Source: Actinomycetes bacterium (GTDB lineage: Bacteria > Actinomycetota > Actinomycetes > Mycobacteriales > Micromonosporaceae). Taken from it: 7,700 bases of DNA. Below are positions 1 to 6,424 of this stretch, piece after piece. The translations under genes and the position numbers were made by a program. Below the pieces are notes generated by a model. That model saw only the letters and a program-made list of their open reading frames with translations, had not been told where the DNA came from and did no database searches. The stretch covers positions 1 through 7,700 of the forward strand of contig JAJYSW010000157.1 in assembly GCA_021793335.1 (NCBI GenBank), written 5' to 3'. Position 1 is the stretch's first letter, and each line of letters opens with the position of its first letter.

Positions 1-1041
1 GATATGGAATGCCATGGCGGCCGGGGTGGTATCGGGGCAGGTCAGGTCGGTGGCATAGTAGACGGTCTCGCGGGTGGTCTTGCCTTTGATGGTGCGGGTG
101 CGGATGATGCGGATCGCGGTGGCCGCGTGCGGGAGGTGGAGGCGGCCGACGGCCGTGTCGAGTTCGATGGTGCGCATGCTGCGCAGTTCCCAGCGGCCGT
201 GGGCGGATCGGCGTCGGCGGGAGCGGTCGGGGACGGCGGTCCAGTCCAGGGCTTTCATCTGGGCGAGGAGGGTCGGCTGGTCGGCTTTGACCGCGAGCAG
301 GTAGTGGGCCCGTTTGGTCTCGACCAGCCAGCGGGCGTTGGCGGCGGTGGTGTGGGCGGCGTCGGCCGAGACGGCGGTCCCGGTCAGGTCGAGTGGCGCG
401 AGCAGAGGCTGGAAACAGGAGGTCTCGTTCGTCCCTTCGGGTACCGGGACCTGGGCGAGGGTGATGCCGCGGGAGGGCTCGAACGCGGAGACGAGCTTGT
501 CCTGCTCGGCAGCGCTGCTTCCGGTGCCGCGCAGGTACTTCCCATCGACGGCCACCTGCGGCAGCGCGCCTGGGCAGCAGTCGCGTTCGGCCTGTTCGGT
601 GGCCGCATCGGGCCAGTCGGGCTGGTCGTGGTCGCAGGCGCACTCGATCGGCCCCGCGGTCAGGGCCGCGTCGGCGGCCCGGGCGGCGACCAGCGTTTCC
701 AGCACTGCGGTGTCGAGTCCAGTCAGCGCGCGGGTGATGGTGGTCGCGTCCGGGCGGCGCAGCGCCCCGGTCCAGGACCTGGAGGCCAGACCGAGGCGCA
801 CCAGCGTGATCTCGGCAGCGGTGGCGGCCCAATCGGCGATCGCCGCCGGGTGGGTGTTCCCGCCGCACATCGCCGCCGCGCACAGGCACAGCAGGCCGTT
901 CAAGGGATATCGCCGCCCGAAGCGGGAGCGGTGATCGGGCACGTGCTCGAGGCAGGTGAGCAGGTCAGTGCCGTACTCGGCATACAGTGCCCCCAGCTGC
1001 TGCAACGCAGGAGGCACGGGAGAAGATGGGCAGGCGGGCAT
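1..1041 (-). CDS. ISAs1-family DDE transposase (C-terminus beyond the window)
   Basis: This is a cut-and-paste transposase of the ISAs1 (H-repeat-like) family, which acts on its own element's ends. The minus-strand frame is open from ATG at 1041 to the left edge, 347 codons of a protein usually near 370-420 residues. An in-frame stop at 1057-1059 makes 1041 the only ATG start. The N-terminal domain shows the family pattern (VPDHRSRFGRRYPLNGLLCL, then AAIADWAA). The first catalytic Asp is in VAVDGKYLRG (codon 544-546) and the second in VSADAAHT (361-363). AHYLLAVKADQPTL and the SAHGRWELRSMRTIEL block follow. The catalytic Glu region expected after YYATDLT is outside the window. No internal stop or frameshift was seen, so it may be functional. 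A long open frame on the opposite strand (4-1056) is a GC-bias shadow. Confidence 0.9.
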   Translation of the reverse strand, partial: MPACPSSPVPPALQQLGALYAEYGTDLLTCLEHVPDHRSRFGRRYPLNGLLCLCAAAMCGGNTHPAAIADWAATAAEITLVRLGLASRSWTGALRRPDATTITRALTGLDTAVLETLVAARAADAALTAGPIECACDHDQPDWPDAATEQAERDCCPGALPQVAVDGKYLRGTGSSAAEQDKLVSAFEPSRGITLAQVPVPEGTNETSCFQPLLAPLDLTGTAVSADAAHTTAANARWLVETKRAHYLLAVKADQPTLLAQMKALDWTAVPDRSRRRRSAHGRWELRSMRTIELDTAVGRLHLPHAATAIRIIRTRTIKGKTTRETVYYATDLTCPDTTPAAMAFHI

Positions 1042-1079
1042 GTGCTCTCTCGATGATCAACTGGCTCAACACCTTCATG

Positions 1080-1186
1080 ATCACCGACGACGCATGCCCG
1101 TCACGCATGCACCCGAACCGGTTGCAGCCCAGTCAAACCATGCAACCCAGAACATCCACTCAATTCACGCACACGCAGACGCCCTG
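1080..1186 (-). repeat. 107-bp inverted repeat, left copy (ISAs1 end)
   Basis: Positions 1080-1186 are the reverse complement of 7594-7700. I compared them base by base and found one mismatch, at 1089 (g here, a implied by the other copy). Homology stops exactly at the CAGGG tip on the inner side. On the other side it continues to the window edge, so the true repeat may be much longer, possibly the whole IS. Confidence 0.95.
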
Positions 1187-1949
1187 GGAGAAGGAGCCCA
1201 AGAAGACCAAGGTCTTCGGCGGCATGGCGACCGCGCTTGCGCTGATCCTCGCCTTCGGCACCTGGTTCTTCCCCGATATCCGCGGCCTGATGCAGCAGGA
1301 TTTGAGCGGCGACCCGATGGCCGGAGTCACCGAGCCCTCATCTCCGACTGGGAAGACCTCCACCGATCCCGATGAGTCCGAGTCCGTCGACTGGGTTCTC
1401 CACTTCGAGGATCTCGAACTCGAACTCCCACCGATGCAGACGGACGAGAACTCCTGCGCGGCAGGCCTGATCGACCTCAATACCGAACGTCCGGAGCCGG
1501 TGCTGTTGGAGTCCCGCTCGCTGAGCGCTGACCTGTCATGGGGGTTGTGCGCCAATTTCCAGGACACCTGGGAGGGCGCAGAACGCTGCAATGCCGATGA
1601 GGGATGCATATTGGCGGGCGACGTCTCGATGGCGGGCAACAACCCCGCCGCAGTCGTCTCCGAGGTGGAGAAATTCGACGCCGAAGCGTGCAGCGAAGCG
1701 GCTGAACGAGGCGGCACCGCACGAAACGGCCAGGGGAACAACGACCGCTGGAACATCAGGCTCTTGTGGAATGAAATTGAAGGCGTTGAATACGTGTCGG
1801 GTCCGGCCCGAGACGGCATCTGCATCGACACGAGTGAAGAGGTCTTCCGAATCGAGTTCGGCGAGCTCGAGTACACCTACGACAAGATCGACGGGACCAT
1901 CTACGATGTTTCACTCATCGTGTATGTGACCAGTTGGACGCCCGCATAG
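1187..1949 (+). CDS. Hypothetical membrane-anchored acidic Cys-containing protein, 5' end replaced by IS
   Basis: I do not recognise this family. The native part reads about 253 residues from just after the IS tip to TAG at 1947-1949. A basic stretch (KEPKKTK, residues 3-8) precedes one hydrophobic segment (about 10-28, VFGGMATALALILAFGTWFF), then a long acidic domain (DPDESES, FEDLELELPP). At least six cysteines are spread over it (SCAAG, LCANF, RCNADEGC, EACSEA, GICID). This fits a cytoplasmic N-tail, one signal anchor and an extracytoplasmic domain with disulfides. The frame stays open into the IS as far as 987, with ATGs at 1107, 1140 and 1224, but none has a convincing ribosome site. The ATG at 1224 would start inside the membrane segment. 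The original start was therefore probably displaced by the ISAs1 insertion. Cys content and the single anchor suggest an envelope protein, but function is unknown. It may now be silent or expressed as an IS fusion. Confidence 0.6.
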
Positions 1950-1965
1950 GCGGATGCGCATGAAC

Positions 1966-1983
1966 CTCACCGACCGGGGTGAG
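1966..1983 (+). terminator. Possible weak hairpin after the hypothetical gene
   Basis: CTCACC at 1966-1971 pairs with GGTGAG at 1978-1983 around a six-base loop, 16 bp after the TAG of the preceding frame. There is no T-tract, so an intrinsic terminator is only a possibility. The rest of 1950-2022 shows no gene. Confidence 0.25.
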
Positions 1984-2022
1984 TTCCGCGGCGGGGGGAT
2001 GACCGCATGAGCGAAGGCGTAC

Positions 2023-2992
2023 GAGGTTGAGGGCCTTGGCGACTCCCGATACTGCCCCGTTGAATCCGTCTTAGAGCTCATCCGGAATGGGGTTGTCGGC
2101 CTGCTTGGCGAGGGCCTTGTAGCAGGTCATGGCGGCTCCGAGGGCGACGAATGCGAGGAAGTGCGCGGCTTTGCGCTCGTAGCGGACGCTCAAGGCGCGG
2201 AATCCATCAAGCCAGGCGATCGTGCGCTCGACCTTCCAACGGTGAGGGCCGAGCCGCTGTGAGGATTCAATGCCTTTGCGGGCGATCCGGTGGATGATGC
2301 CGCGGGCTCGCAAGGCGGGGCGGCAGTCGGTGTAGTCGTAGCCCTTGTCACCGTGCAGCTTGTCGGGTCGGCGCCGTGGCCTGCCTTTTCGGCCTCGGAT
2401 CGGGCCGATCTTGTCAACCAGATGCTCCAGGAGGCGCTTGTCGTGGACGTTCGCGGCACTGATCTCGACGGCCAGGGGCAGTCCGTGCTCGTCGGCGATC
2501 AGATGGATTTTCAATCCGGGCTTGCCCCGGTCGACCGGGCTGGGGCCGACGTGCTCGCCGCCGCGTTTGGCGCGGAGGTAGACCGAGTCGATCGCGGCCC
2601 GGTGCTAGCCGATGGCCTCGGCCGCGCCGAGCTCGTCGTGGATAGCTGCCAGCAGGGCCTCGAAGCACCCGCCCCGCGCCCAGGTGGCGAACCGTTCGTG
2701 GAGGGTCGATTTCGCAGCGCCGAAGGCACCCCGGGCACATCGGCCCAGGCGCAACCGGTCTTGCCCTTGTAGACGACCGCGGCCAGGATCGCCCGGTCAG
2801 GATGCACCCGTCGCTTCCCGCCGCCCTGCTCAGGGTGAGGTGCGGCGGGCAGGAGCGGTTCGGCCAGTTTCCACAGCAGATCCGGGCAGTAGGACTCGAT
2901 CGCATCGCTCACCACGATCACCTCACCGATCACGCAGCTTGAGGCGGTTTGAAGCCTCCCCGGACAGAGCGACTCCGAAGGGCCACAACCCC
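2023..2992 (-). mobile_element. IS5-family (IS427-like) insertion sequence, decayed
   Basis: The element is about 970 bp around a broken IS5-type transposase. The ends are inferred from an imperfect inverted repeat. Left 2023-2039 reads GAGGTTGAGGGCCTTGG and the right end, on the minus strand from 2992, reads GGGGTTGTGGCCCTTCG (13 of 17 identical). Weaker similarity continues to about 57 bp in from each end. I see no target-site duplication (flanks ...GTAC and TTCATC...), so boundaries are approximate. Confidence 0.6.
2071..2912 (-). pseudogene. IS5-family transposase, frameshifted and interrupted by TAG
   Basis: The N-terminal half (from GTG about 2912; GTGs at 2915 and 2933 are alternatives) reads SDAIESYCPDLLWKLAEPLL, then RAILAAVVYKGKTGCAWADV, the IS5 family DUF4096-like domain. 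Near the C/G run at 2727-2735 the frame shifts. The continuation KSTLHERFATWARGGCFEAL lies in a second frame. That frame meets TAG at 2605-2607, where the family has Trp (AIG-stop-HRAAIDS), a simple G-to-A change. After it all DDE landmarks remain: IDSVYLRAKRGGEHVGPSP, HGDKGYDY and RWKVERTIAWLDGFRALS, ending at TAG... DEL followed by the stop at 2071-2073. Length (about 280 residues if repaired) is normal. A ribosome-site-like GGTGAG lies 9 nt before 2912. Some IS427 members use programmed frameshifting, but the extra nonsense codon makes this copy inactive. Confidence 0.85.
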
Positions 2993-3030
2993 TTCATCAG
3001 CCATGCAGCACCGGCCTCACTCAACTGCAA
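2923..3030 (-). other. Short open frame with strong RBS running into the IS5 end
   Basis: On the minus strand AAGGAGG (3043-3037) sits 6 nt before TTG at 3030. It opens a 35-codon frame (LQLSEAGAAWLMKGLWPFGV...) that crosses the inferred IS end at 2992 and stops at TGA 2923-2925, beside the transposase start region. It could be the remnant 5' end of a host gene cut by the IS, or chance. I do not recognise the peptide. Confidence 0.25.
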
Positions 3031-3289
3031 AGCCGACCTCCTTCGTTCATGGCGCATGTTCCTGATCAATATCGGCAGCGTTCGAACTTCGGTCCCGAGT
3101 TCATCACAGGCCTGTCCCCGTCGGTCCGATCAGCGGCCGTGACAGGTCCAGACTGCGCACGGTCGCATGGTTGTCGTGGCGCTCGGGTCGTCGCATGGGC
3201 ACGGCACGGCCGCAGGGGATCGACGGCCGCTCGGTATCGGAGCGGGCCTGCCGGGCGGCGGGCGTGCGGTGATGGGGGTCATCGCGGGC
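2993..3289. other. Non-coding stretch between the IS5 copy and the MFS promoter
   Basis: About 300 bp with no recognisable gene on either strand. Open frames here have no homologous motifs or ribosome sites, apart from the short minus-strand frame at 3030. The right end merges with the SoxR-type promoter. Confidence 0.5.
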
Positions 3290-3320
3290 TTGACCTCAAC
3301 TTCGGTTGAGGTGATGGGGT
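3290..3320 (+). promoter_or_regulatory. SoxR-type promoter with operator dyad
   Basis: A perfect 8-bp dyad, ACCTCAAC-TTCG-GTTGAGGT, occupies 3293-3312. It closely resembles the known SoxR box core CCTCAA...TTGAGG. It overlaps a good -35, TTGACC (3290-3295), and lies in a 19-bp spacer before a candidate -10, TGGGGT (3315-3320). Over-long 19-20 bp spacers are the hallmark of promoters activated by MerR-family regulators that untwist DNA. The start codon of the exporter is 37 bp downstream, and soxR is the second gene of the operon, so positive autoregulation is expected. The -10 is a weak match, which suits a promoter that depends on activation. Confidence 0.85.
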
Positions 3321-3356
3321 GGGCGGCGTTCCTACTCCATCAGCGAAAGCGAAGAA

Positions 3357-4826
3357 ATGAACACAGCCGTCTCCCCCGCCGAGCCGACCCCGGCCCGGCC
3401 CTCTCCGCTCACACTCCCGGTCGTGCTCGTCGGCATCGTGCTCGTCGCGATGTCGATCTCCGGGACGGCAGTCGCCCTCCCGAGCATCGGCCGCGATCTC
3501 GACGCCTCGGGGTCGCCGCTGAACTGGGTTGTCGCCGGGTACAACCTGGCGTTCGCGGCCATGACGCTTGTCGCGGGGGCGGCGGCCGACCGAGTCGGCC
3601 GCCGCCGCATGTTCGTCACCGCCGCGCTCGTGTTCGCCACCGGATTCGCGGTCACGGCCACCGGGCCGTCGATCGCGCTCGTCGACATCGCGCGGATCGT
3701 CTCTGGCGCCGGAGGCGCGGGCGTCATGGCCGCGGGCGGTGCGATCCTGGCCTCCGAATACGACGGAGTCGCCCGCAACCGCGCGTTCGCGCTCATGGGC
3801 ACGATGGCGGGCGTGGGGATCGCGGTCGGGCCGACGCTCTCGGGGTCCCTCATCGCCGTCGCCGGATGGCAGGGCTCATTCGCGGTATTCGCCGCGATCG
3901 GCCTCCTCGTCGCCCTCGGCGCGACCAGGATTCGTGAATCCCGAGCAGGTGGGGCGCGCACCGACTGGTACAGCGGCGCCCTGTTCATCGCCTCGTTGAC
4001 GCTGCTCATGTTCGCTCTGCTCGAAGCCCCGGCGCTGGGCTGGACCCATCCGGCCATCCTCGCCTGCGCCGCCGCGGGCCTGATCGCGCTCGCCGTCTTC
4101 GCCACATCCCAGCGCAGGAGCGCTTCGCCGATCCTGGCCCCGGCGCTGGTCGCGAATCGCACCTTCATGGGCTGGAGCATGGCGACGCTGGCGACCTCCA
4201 TCGGGTTCCTCGGCGCGCTCGTCTTCCTGCCGACCTACCTCCAGGCCGCGGGCGGCCTGTCGCCCGCGGCCTCGGGAGCGGTCATGTTGCTGCTGACCGC
4301 GCCAGTCCTGGTCATGCCGATGAGCGCCGCGGCCCTGGTCAACCGCGGGGTCTCGGCAAAGGCGCTCATCGTGGCAGCACTGGCGGCAGTCGTGGCCGGG
4401 GATCTGTGGCTCATGGCCCTCTCCCCCGAACGGCCGCTCGCCTCGGTCGCCGTCCCGCTGCTGCTCATCGGGATCGGCATGGGGGTCTCGTTCGGCATCA
4501 CCGACGGCCAGGCGATGGCCTTGGCCCCGGCGGAGGCGGTTGGTATGGCCGCCGGGTTCCTCAACACGCTGCGCGGGGCCGCCGAGGCGCTCGTGATCGC
4601 CGCGTTCAGTGCCTCGATCACCGGGCTGCTGAGGCATCGACTCGGTGACGGAGCGCGCGCGGCCGATGTCGGCGCCGGGCGGCTCGGCATCGACCGCGCC
4701 GCCGAACTCGACGCATTCACCTGGTCTTGGCGCGCGACGCAGCTGGGCACCGGGATAGTGTGCCTGGTGTTGTCCATCGTCGCGGCCGCGCTGATCTTCG
4801 CCCACGCGCCGCGCCGCAGACCGTAG
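3357..4826 (+). CDS. MFS drug-efflux transporter, DHA2-like (14 TM), SoxR-controlled
   Basis: A 489-residue inner-membrane proton-coupled exporter of the major facilitator superfamily. After a short Pro-rich cytoplasmic tail, hydrophobic segments begin at about residue 20. I count about 14: six, then two central ones around 204-250, then six, which fits the DHA2 family. The start of TM2 is LNWVVAGYNLAFAA. Motif A, GAAADRVGRRRM (74-85), has Asp78 and the basic run. A TM4 Arg (RIVSGAGGAG, Arg113) matches motif B. Motif C is GIAVGPTLSG (154-163), typical of exporters. The ATG at 3357 follows a weak purine-rich site (GAAAGCGAAGAA) and lies just below the SoxR-type promoter. The gene ends 11 bp before soxR. 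Substrate cannot be read from sequence; redox-cycling antibiotics or dyes such as phenazines and quinones are the natural guess from the regulator. No damage is seen. Confidence 0.92.
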   Translation: MNTAVSPAEPTPARPSPLTLPVVLVGIVLVAMSISGTAVALPSIGRDLDASGSPLNWVVAGYNLAFAAMTLVAGAAADRVGRRRMFVTAALVFATGFAVTATGPSIALVDIARIVSGAGGAGVMAAGGAILASEYDGVARNRAFALMGTMAGVGIAVGPTLSGSLIAVAGWQGSFAVFAAIGLLVALGATRIRESRAGGARTDWYSGALFIASLTLLMFALLEAPALGWTHPAILACAAAGLIALAVFATSQRRSASPILAPALVANRTFMGWSMATLATSIGFLGALVFLPTYLQAAGGLSPAASGAVMLLLTAPVLVMPMSAAALVNRGVSAKALIVAALAAVVAGDLWLMALSPERPLASVAVPLLLIGIGMGVSFGITDGQAMALAPAEAVGMAAGFLNTLRGAAEALVIAAFSASITGLLRHRLGDGARAADVGAGRLGIDRAAELDAFTWSWRATQLGTGIVCLVLSIVAAALIFAHAPRRRP

Positions 4827-4837
4827 GGAGGGGGACG

Positions 4838-5329
4838 GTGCAGACCGGCCCGGACGATGAGCTCACCATCGGTGAGGTCAGCCGCCGCACCGGCGTCTCG
4901 GTCTCGGCGCTCCACTTCTACGAACGCCGAGGTCTCATCGCGAGTCGACGCAACGGTGCCAACCAGCGCCGCTACCCGCGCCACATGCTCCGGCGGATAT
5001 CGCTGCTCATCGTCGCCAAGCGCCTGGGCATTCCGCTGGGCGACGTCGGGCGGGTCTTCACCGGGCTCCCGCTCGACCGCGCCCCCACCCATGAAGAATG
5101 GCAAGGGGTCTCGCGTACCTGGAAGCGACACCTCGAAGAGCGGCGGCACGCGATCGAACGGCTCGAACGCGAACTGACCGGATGCATCGGCTGCGGTTGC
5201 CTCTCCATGAAAGCCTGCCTGCTCCTCAACCCCGACGACGCGCTCCAAGGGCAAGGCCCCGGCCCTGTCCGGCTCCGTGTAGGCGAACCACCTCAAGAGA
5301 ACGACCGAACCGCACCGCTGCCCCGCTGA
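4838..5329 (+). CDS. soxR: Redox-sensitive transcriptional activator SoxR (MerR family, [2Fe-2S])
   Basis: A 163-residue cytoplasmic dimeric MerR-family regulator; E. coli SoxR has 154. The winged-helix DNA-binding domain is at about 9-78: LTIGEVSRRTGVSVSALHFY, ERRGLI, then NQRRYPRHMLRRI, the SoxR signature. A dimerisation helix follows (about 84-113, EEWQGVSRTWKRHLEERRHA). The cluster loop CIGCGCLSMKAC has Cys116, 119, 121 and 127 in the exact C-x2-C-x-C-x5-C spacing that binds [2Fe-2S]. Oxidation of the cluster by redox-active compounds switches target promoters on. The start is GTG at 4838, 5-7 nt after GGGAGGGGG; this leaves 11 bp after the exporter, so the two genes are co-transcribed. 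Enteric soxR is divergent from soxS; there is no soxS here, as usual for SoxR outside enterics, which acts directly on pumps and redox enzymes. Confidence 0.95.
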   Translation: MQTGPDDELTIGEVSRRTGVSVSALHFYERRGLIASRRNGANQRRYPRHMLRRISLLIVAKRLGIPLGDVGRVFTGLPLDRAPTHEEWQGVSRTWKRHLEERRHAIERLERELTGCIGCGCLSMKACLLLNPDDALQGQGPGPVRLRVGEPPQENDRTAPLPR

Positions 5330-5443
5330 CATGGCAGCGCTGGATCGGGGACCGACGCGCGCCTGTGACGAGTTCCCAGGCGAGGGCGCAGATGAAGCCC
5401 TGCGGTATGTGTGAGAGGCCTATCTGTGAGAGGGTTTCGGACT
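5330..5443. other. Spacer between soxR and the IS3 orfA; probable IS3 left end inside
   Basis: No gene is seen. A 9-bp direct repeat TGTGAGAGG occurs at 5410-5418 and 5425-5433. IS3 ends usually begin with TG, so the element probably starts near 5400-5410. The matching right end is missing, so this cannot be fixed. No convincing terminator after soxR was found. Confidence 0.35.
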
Positions 5444-5755
5444 ATGCTGGCGAAGTATCCCCAGGAAGTGAAGGACCGGACCGTCCGGATCGTGCTCGAC
5501 CGGCGCGATGACTACCCGACCGAATGGGCCGCGATCGCCGCGATCACGGCGAAGTCGGGGATCACCAGGGAGACCGTGCGCCGGTGGGTGCGTCAGGCCG
5601 AGATCGACGCCGGTGTCCGGGCGGGGGTCATTTCCGAGGAGTCCGCCGAATTTAAACGGCTGCGTGCCGAGAACCGTGAGCTGAAGCGTGCCAACGAGGT
5701 CTTGAAGGCGGCTTCGGGTTTCTACGCGGCCGAGCTCGACCGGCCACAACGGTAA
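5444..5755 (+). CDS. IS3-family transposase OrfA (helix-turn-helix protein)
   Basis: OrfA, 103 residues, is the DNA-binding half of an IS3-family transposase. It recognises the element's inverted repeats and regulates OrfAB fusion. The sequence starts MLAKYPQEVKDRTVRIVLDR with the HTH_Tnp_1 (IS3/IS911-like) pattern, continues with the recognition region TRETVRRWVRQAEIDAG, and ends with the leucine-zipper-like LRAENRELKRANEVLKAASG. ATG at 5444 is preceded by GAGAGGG about 11 nt upstream. An open frame continues upstream to 5411 but lacks family similarity. It ends at TAA 5753-5755, overlapping the orfB frame in -1 register. Intact, but with its partner orfB destroyed it can at most make OrfA alone. 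Confidence 0.88.
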   Translation: MLAKYPQEVKDRTVRIVLDRRDDYPTEWAAIAAITAKSGITRETVRRWVRQAEIDAGVRAGVISEESAEFKRLRAENRELKRANEVLKAASGFYAAELDRPQR

Positions 5756-6424
5756 TCGTCGCCTTCATTGACGCTCATCGTGAGCGTTTCGGTGTCGAGC
5801 CGATCTGCCGCGTGCTCACCGAGCACGGGGTGCCGATCGCCGAAGTGACCTACTGGATGCGTAAGAAGCGCGGCGTCTGCGGGCGCGCCGAGCGTGACGT
5901 GCGGCTGAAGACCGAGGTCCGGCGGGTGCATGAGGCGAGCTTCGGTGTCTACGGTGCCCGTAAGATCTGGATTGCACTGAACGGCGAAGGCATCGCGGTC
6001 GCCCGTTGTACCGTCGAACGCCTCATGCGCGAGATGGGGATTCGCGGGGCGCCAGACGGGGCGGCTACAAGTCTCCCGGCCACGGTCGCCGACCCCTCGC
6101 ATGAGCGTGCACCTGACCGGGTCGACCGCGCCTTCATTGCGACCCGGCCTCACCGGCTGTGGGTCGCCGACTTCACCGAAGTCGCCCTCTGGCAGGGCAG
6201 GCGGGTCTATGTGGCGTTCGTCGTCGATGTGCACTCCCGCGCGATCTATGGGTGGGCTCCAGCGGTGACCAATCACACCAAGCTCGTCCTCGACATGGTC
6301 GACCACGCCCTGTGGCAGCGCGACTGGGCCGCCGCACCGTACGGCACCGACGGTGCGGACCTGGTCCATCACTTCGACGCGGGCGGTCAAGGCGTATTCA
6401 ACTGGTCGTCGCAACATCTCTACT
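5746..6424 (+). pseudogene. IS3-family transposase OrfB, 5' portion (split by insertion)
   Basis: The catalytic rve-type integrase half of an IS3 transposase, in the -1 frame relative to orfA. OrfA ELDRP joins TTVIVAFIDAHRERFGVEP by a one-base slip near 5740-5750, the normal OrfAB fusion route. The HTH_21-like region is VRRVHEASFGVYGARKIW, followed by VERLMREMGIRGA. The first catalytic Asp is in LWVADFTEV (6169-6171) and the second in HHFDAGGQ (6376-6378), where HSDAGSQY is usual. The reading frame meets TGA at 6424-6426 only because the ISL2-type element inserted there. GTG at 5812 is an internal possible start. Downstream of GGQ the residues GVFNWSSQHLYCGGVDGQ do not look like the family's usual YxSIRYTxxL segment, so this stretch was probably altered before the insertion. 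Confidence 0.82.
6422..6424. repeat. Target-site duplication ACT (left)
   Basis: ACT directly precedes the left tip of the ISL2-type element and is repeated at 7420-7422 directly after its right tip. Three-base ANT duplications are known for the ISL2 group of IS5-family elements. Confidence 0.8.

Larger units (their letters stand above)
1..1186 (-). mobile_element. ISAs1-family insertion sequence, copy A (partial at window edge)
   Basis: The element carries an ISAs1-type transposase on the minus strand. Its transposase-proximal terminus is placed at 1186 because the outermost sequence read on the minus strand, CAGGGCGTCTGCGTGTGC, is shared with the second copy at 7594, and the two flanks diverge immediately outside it. 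From memory, ISAs1-family ends typically begin with CAGGG. The 145 bp between the end and the transposase start hold no other gene. The distal end and any target duplication lie left of the window. Confidence 0.85.

Noticed and set aside
4..1056. Long plus-strand open frame over the ISAs1 transposase
   Set aside because: Gly/Ala/Arg-rich, no recognisable motif, and exactly antisense to a clear ISAs1 transposase with both visible catalytic Asp motifs; a GC-bias shadow.
2071..2933. Programmed frameshifting as explanation of the broken IS5 gene
   Set aside because: Some IS427-type elements do shift frame, but the TAG at 2605-2607 lies downstream in the shifted frame and blocks the catalytic part anyway.
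3332..5332. Three long minus-strand open frames (about 3332-4201, 3876-4805, 4235-5332)
   Set aside because: Low-complexity shadows opposite the MFS and soxR genes, which carry family motifs and an operon layout.
5410..5433. Direct repeat TGTGAGAGG as a regulatory array or CRISPR-like repeat
   Set aside because: Only two 9-bp units 15 bp apart, most likely part of the IS3 end.
5722..6417. Minus-strand open frame over IS3 orfB
   Set aside because: Antisense to integrase motifs ADFTEV and the DAG region; no ribosome site or motif of its own.
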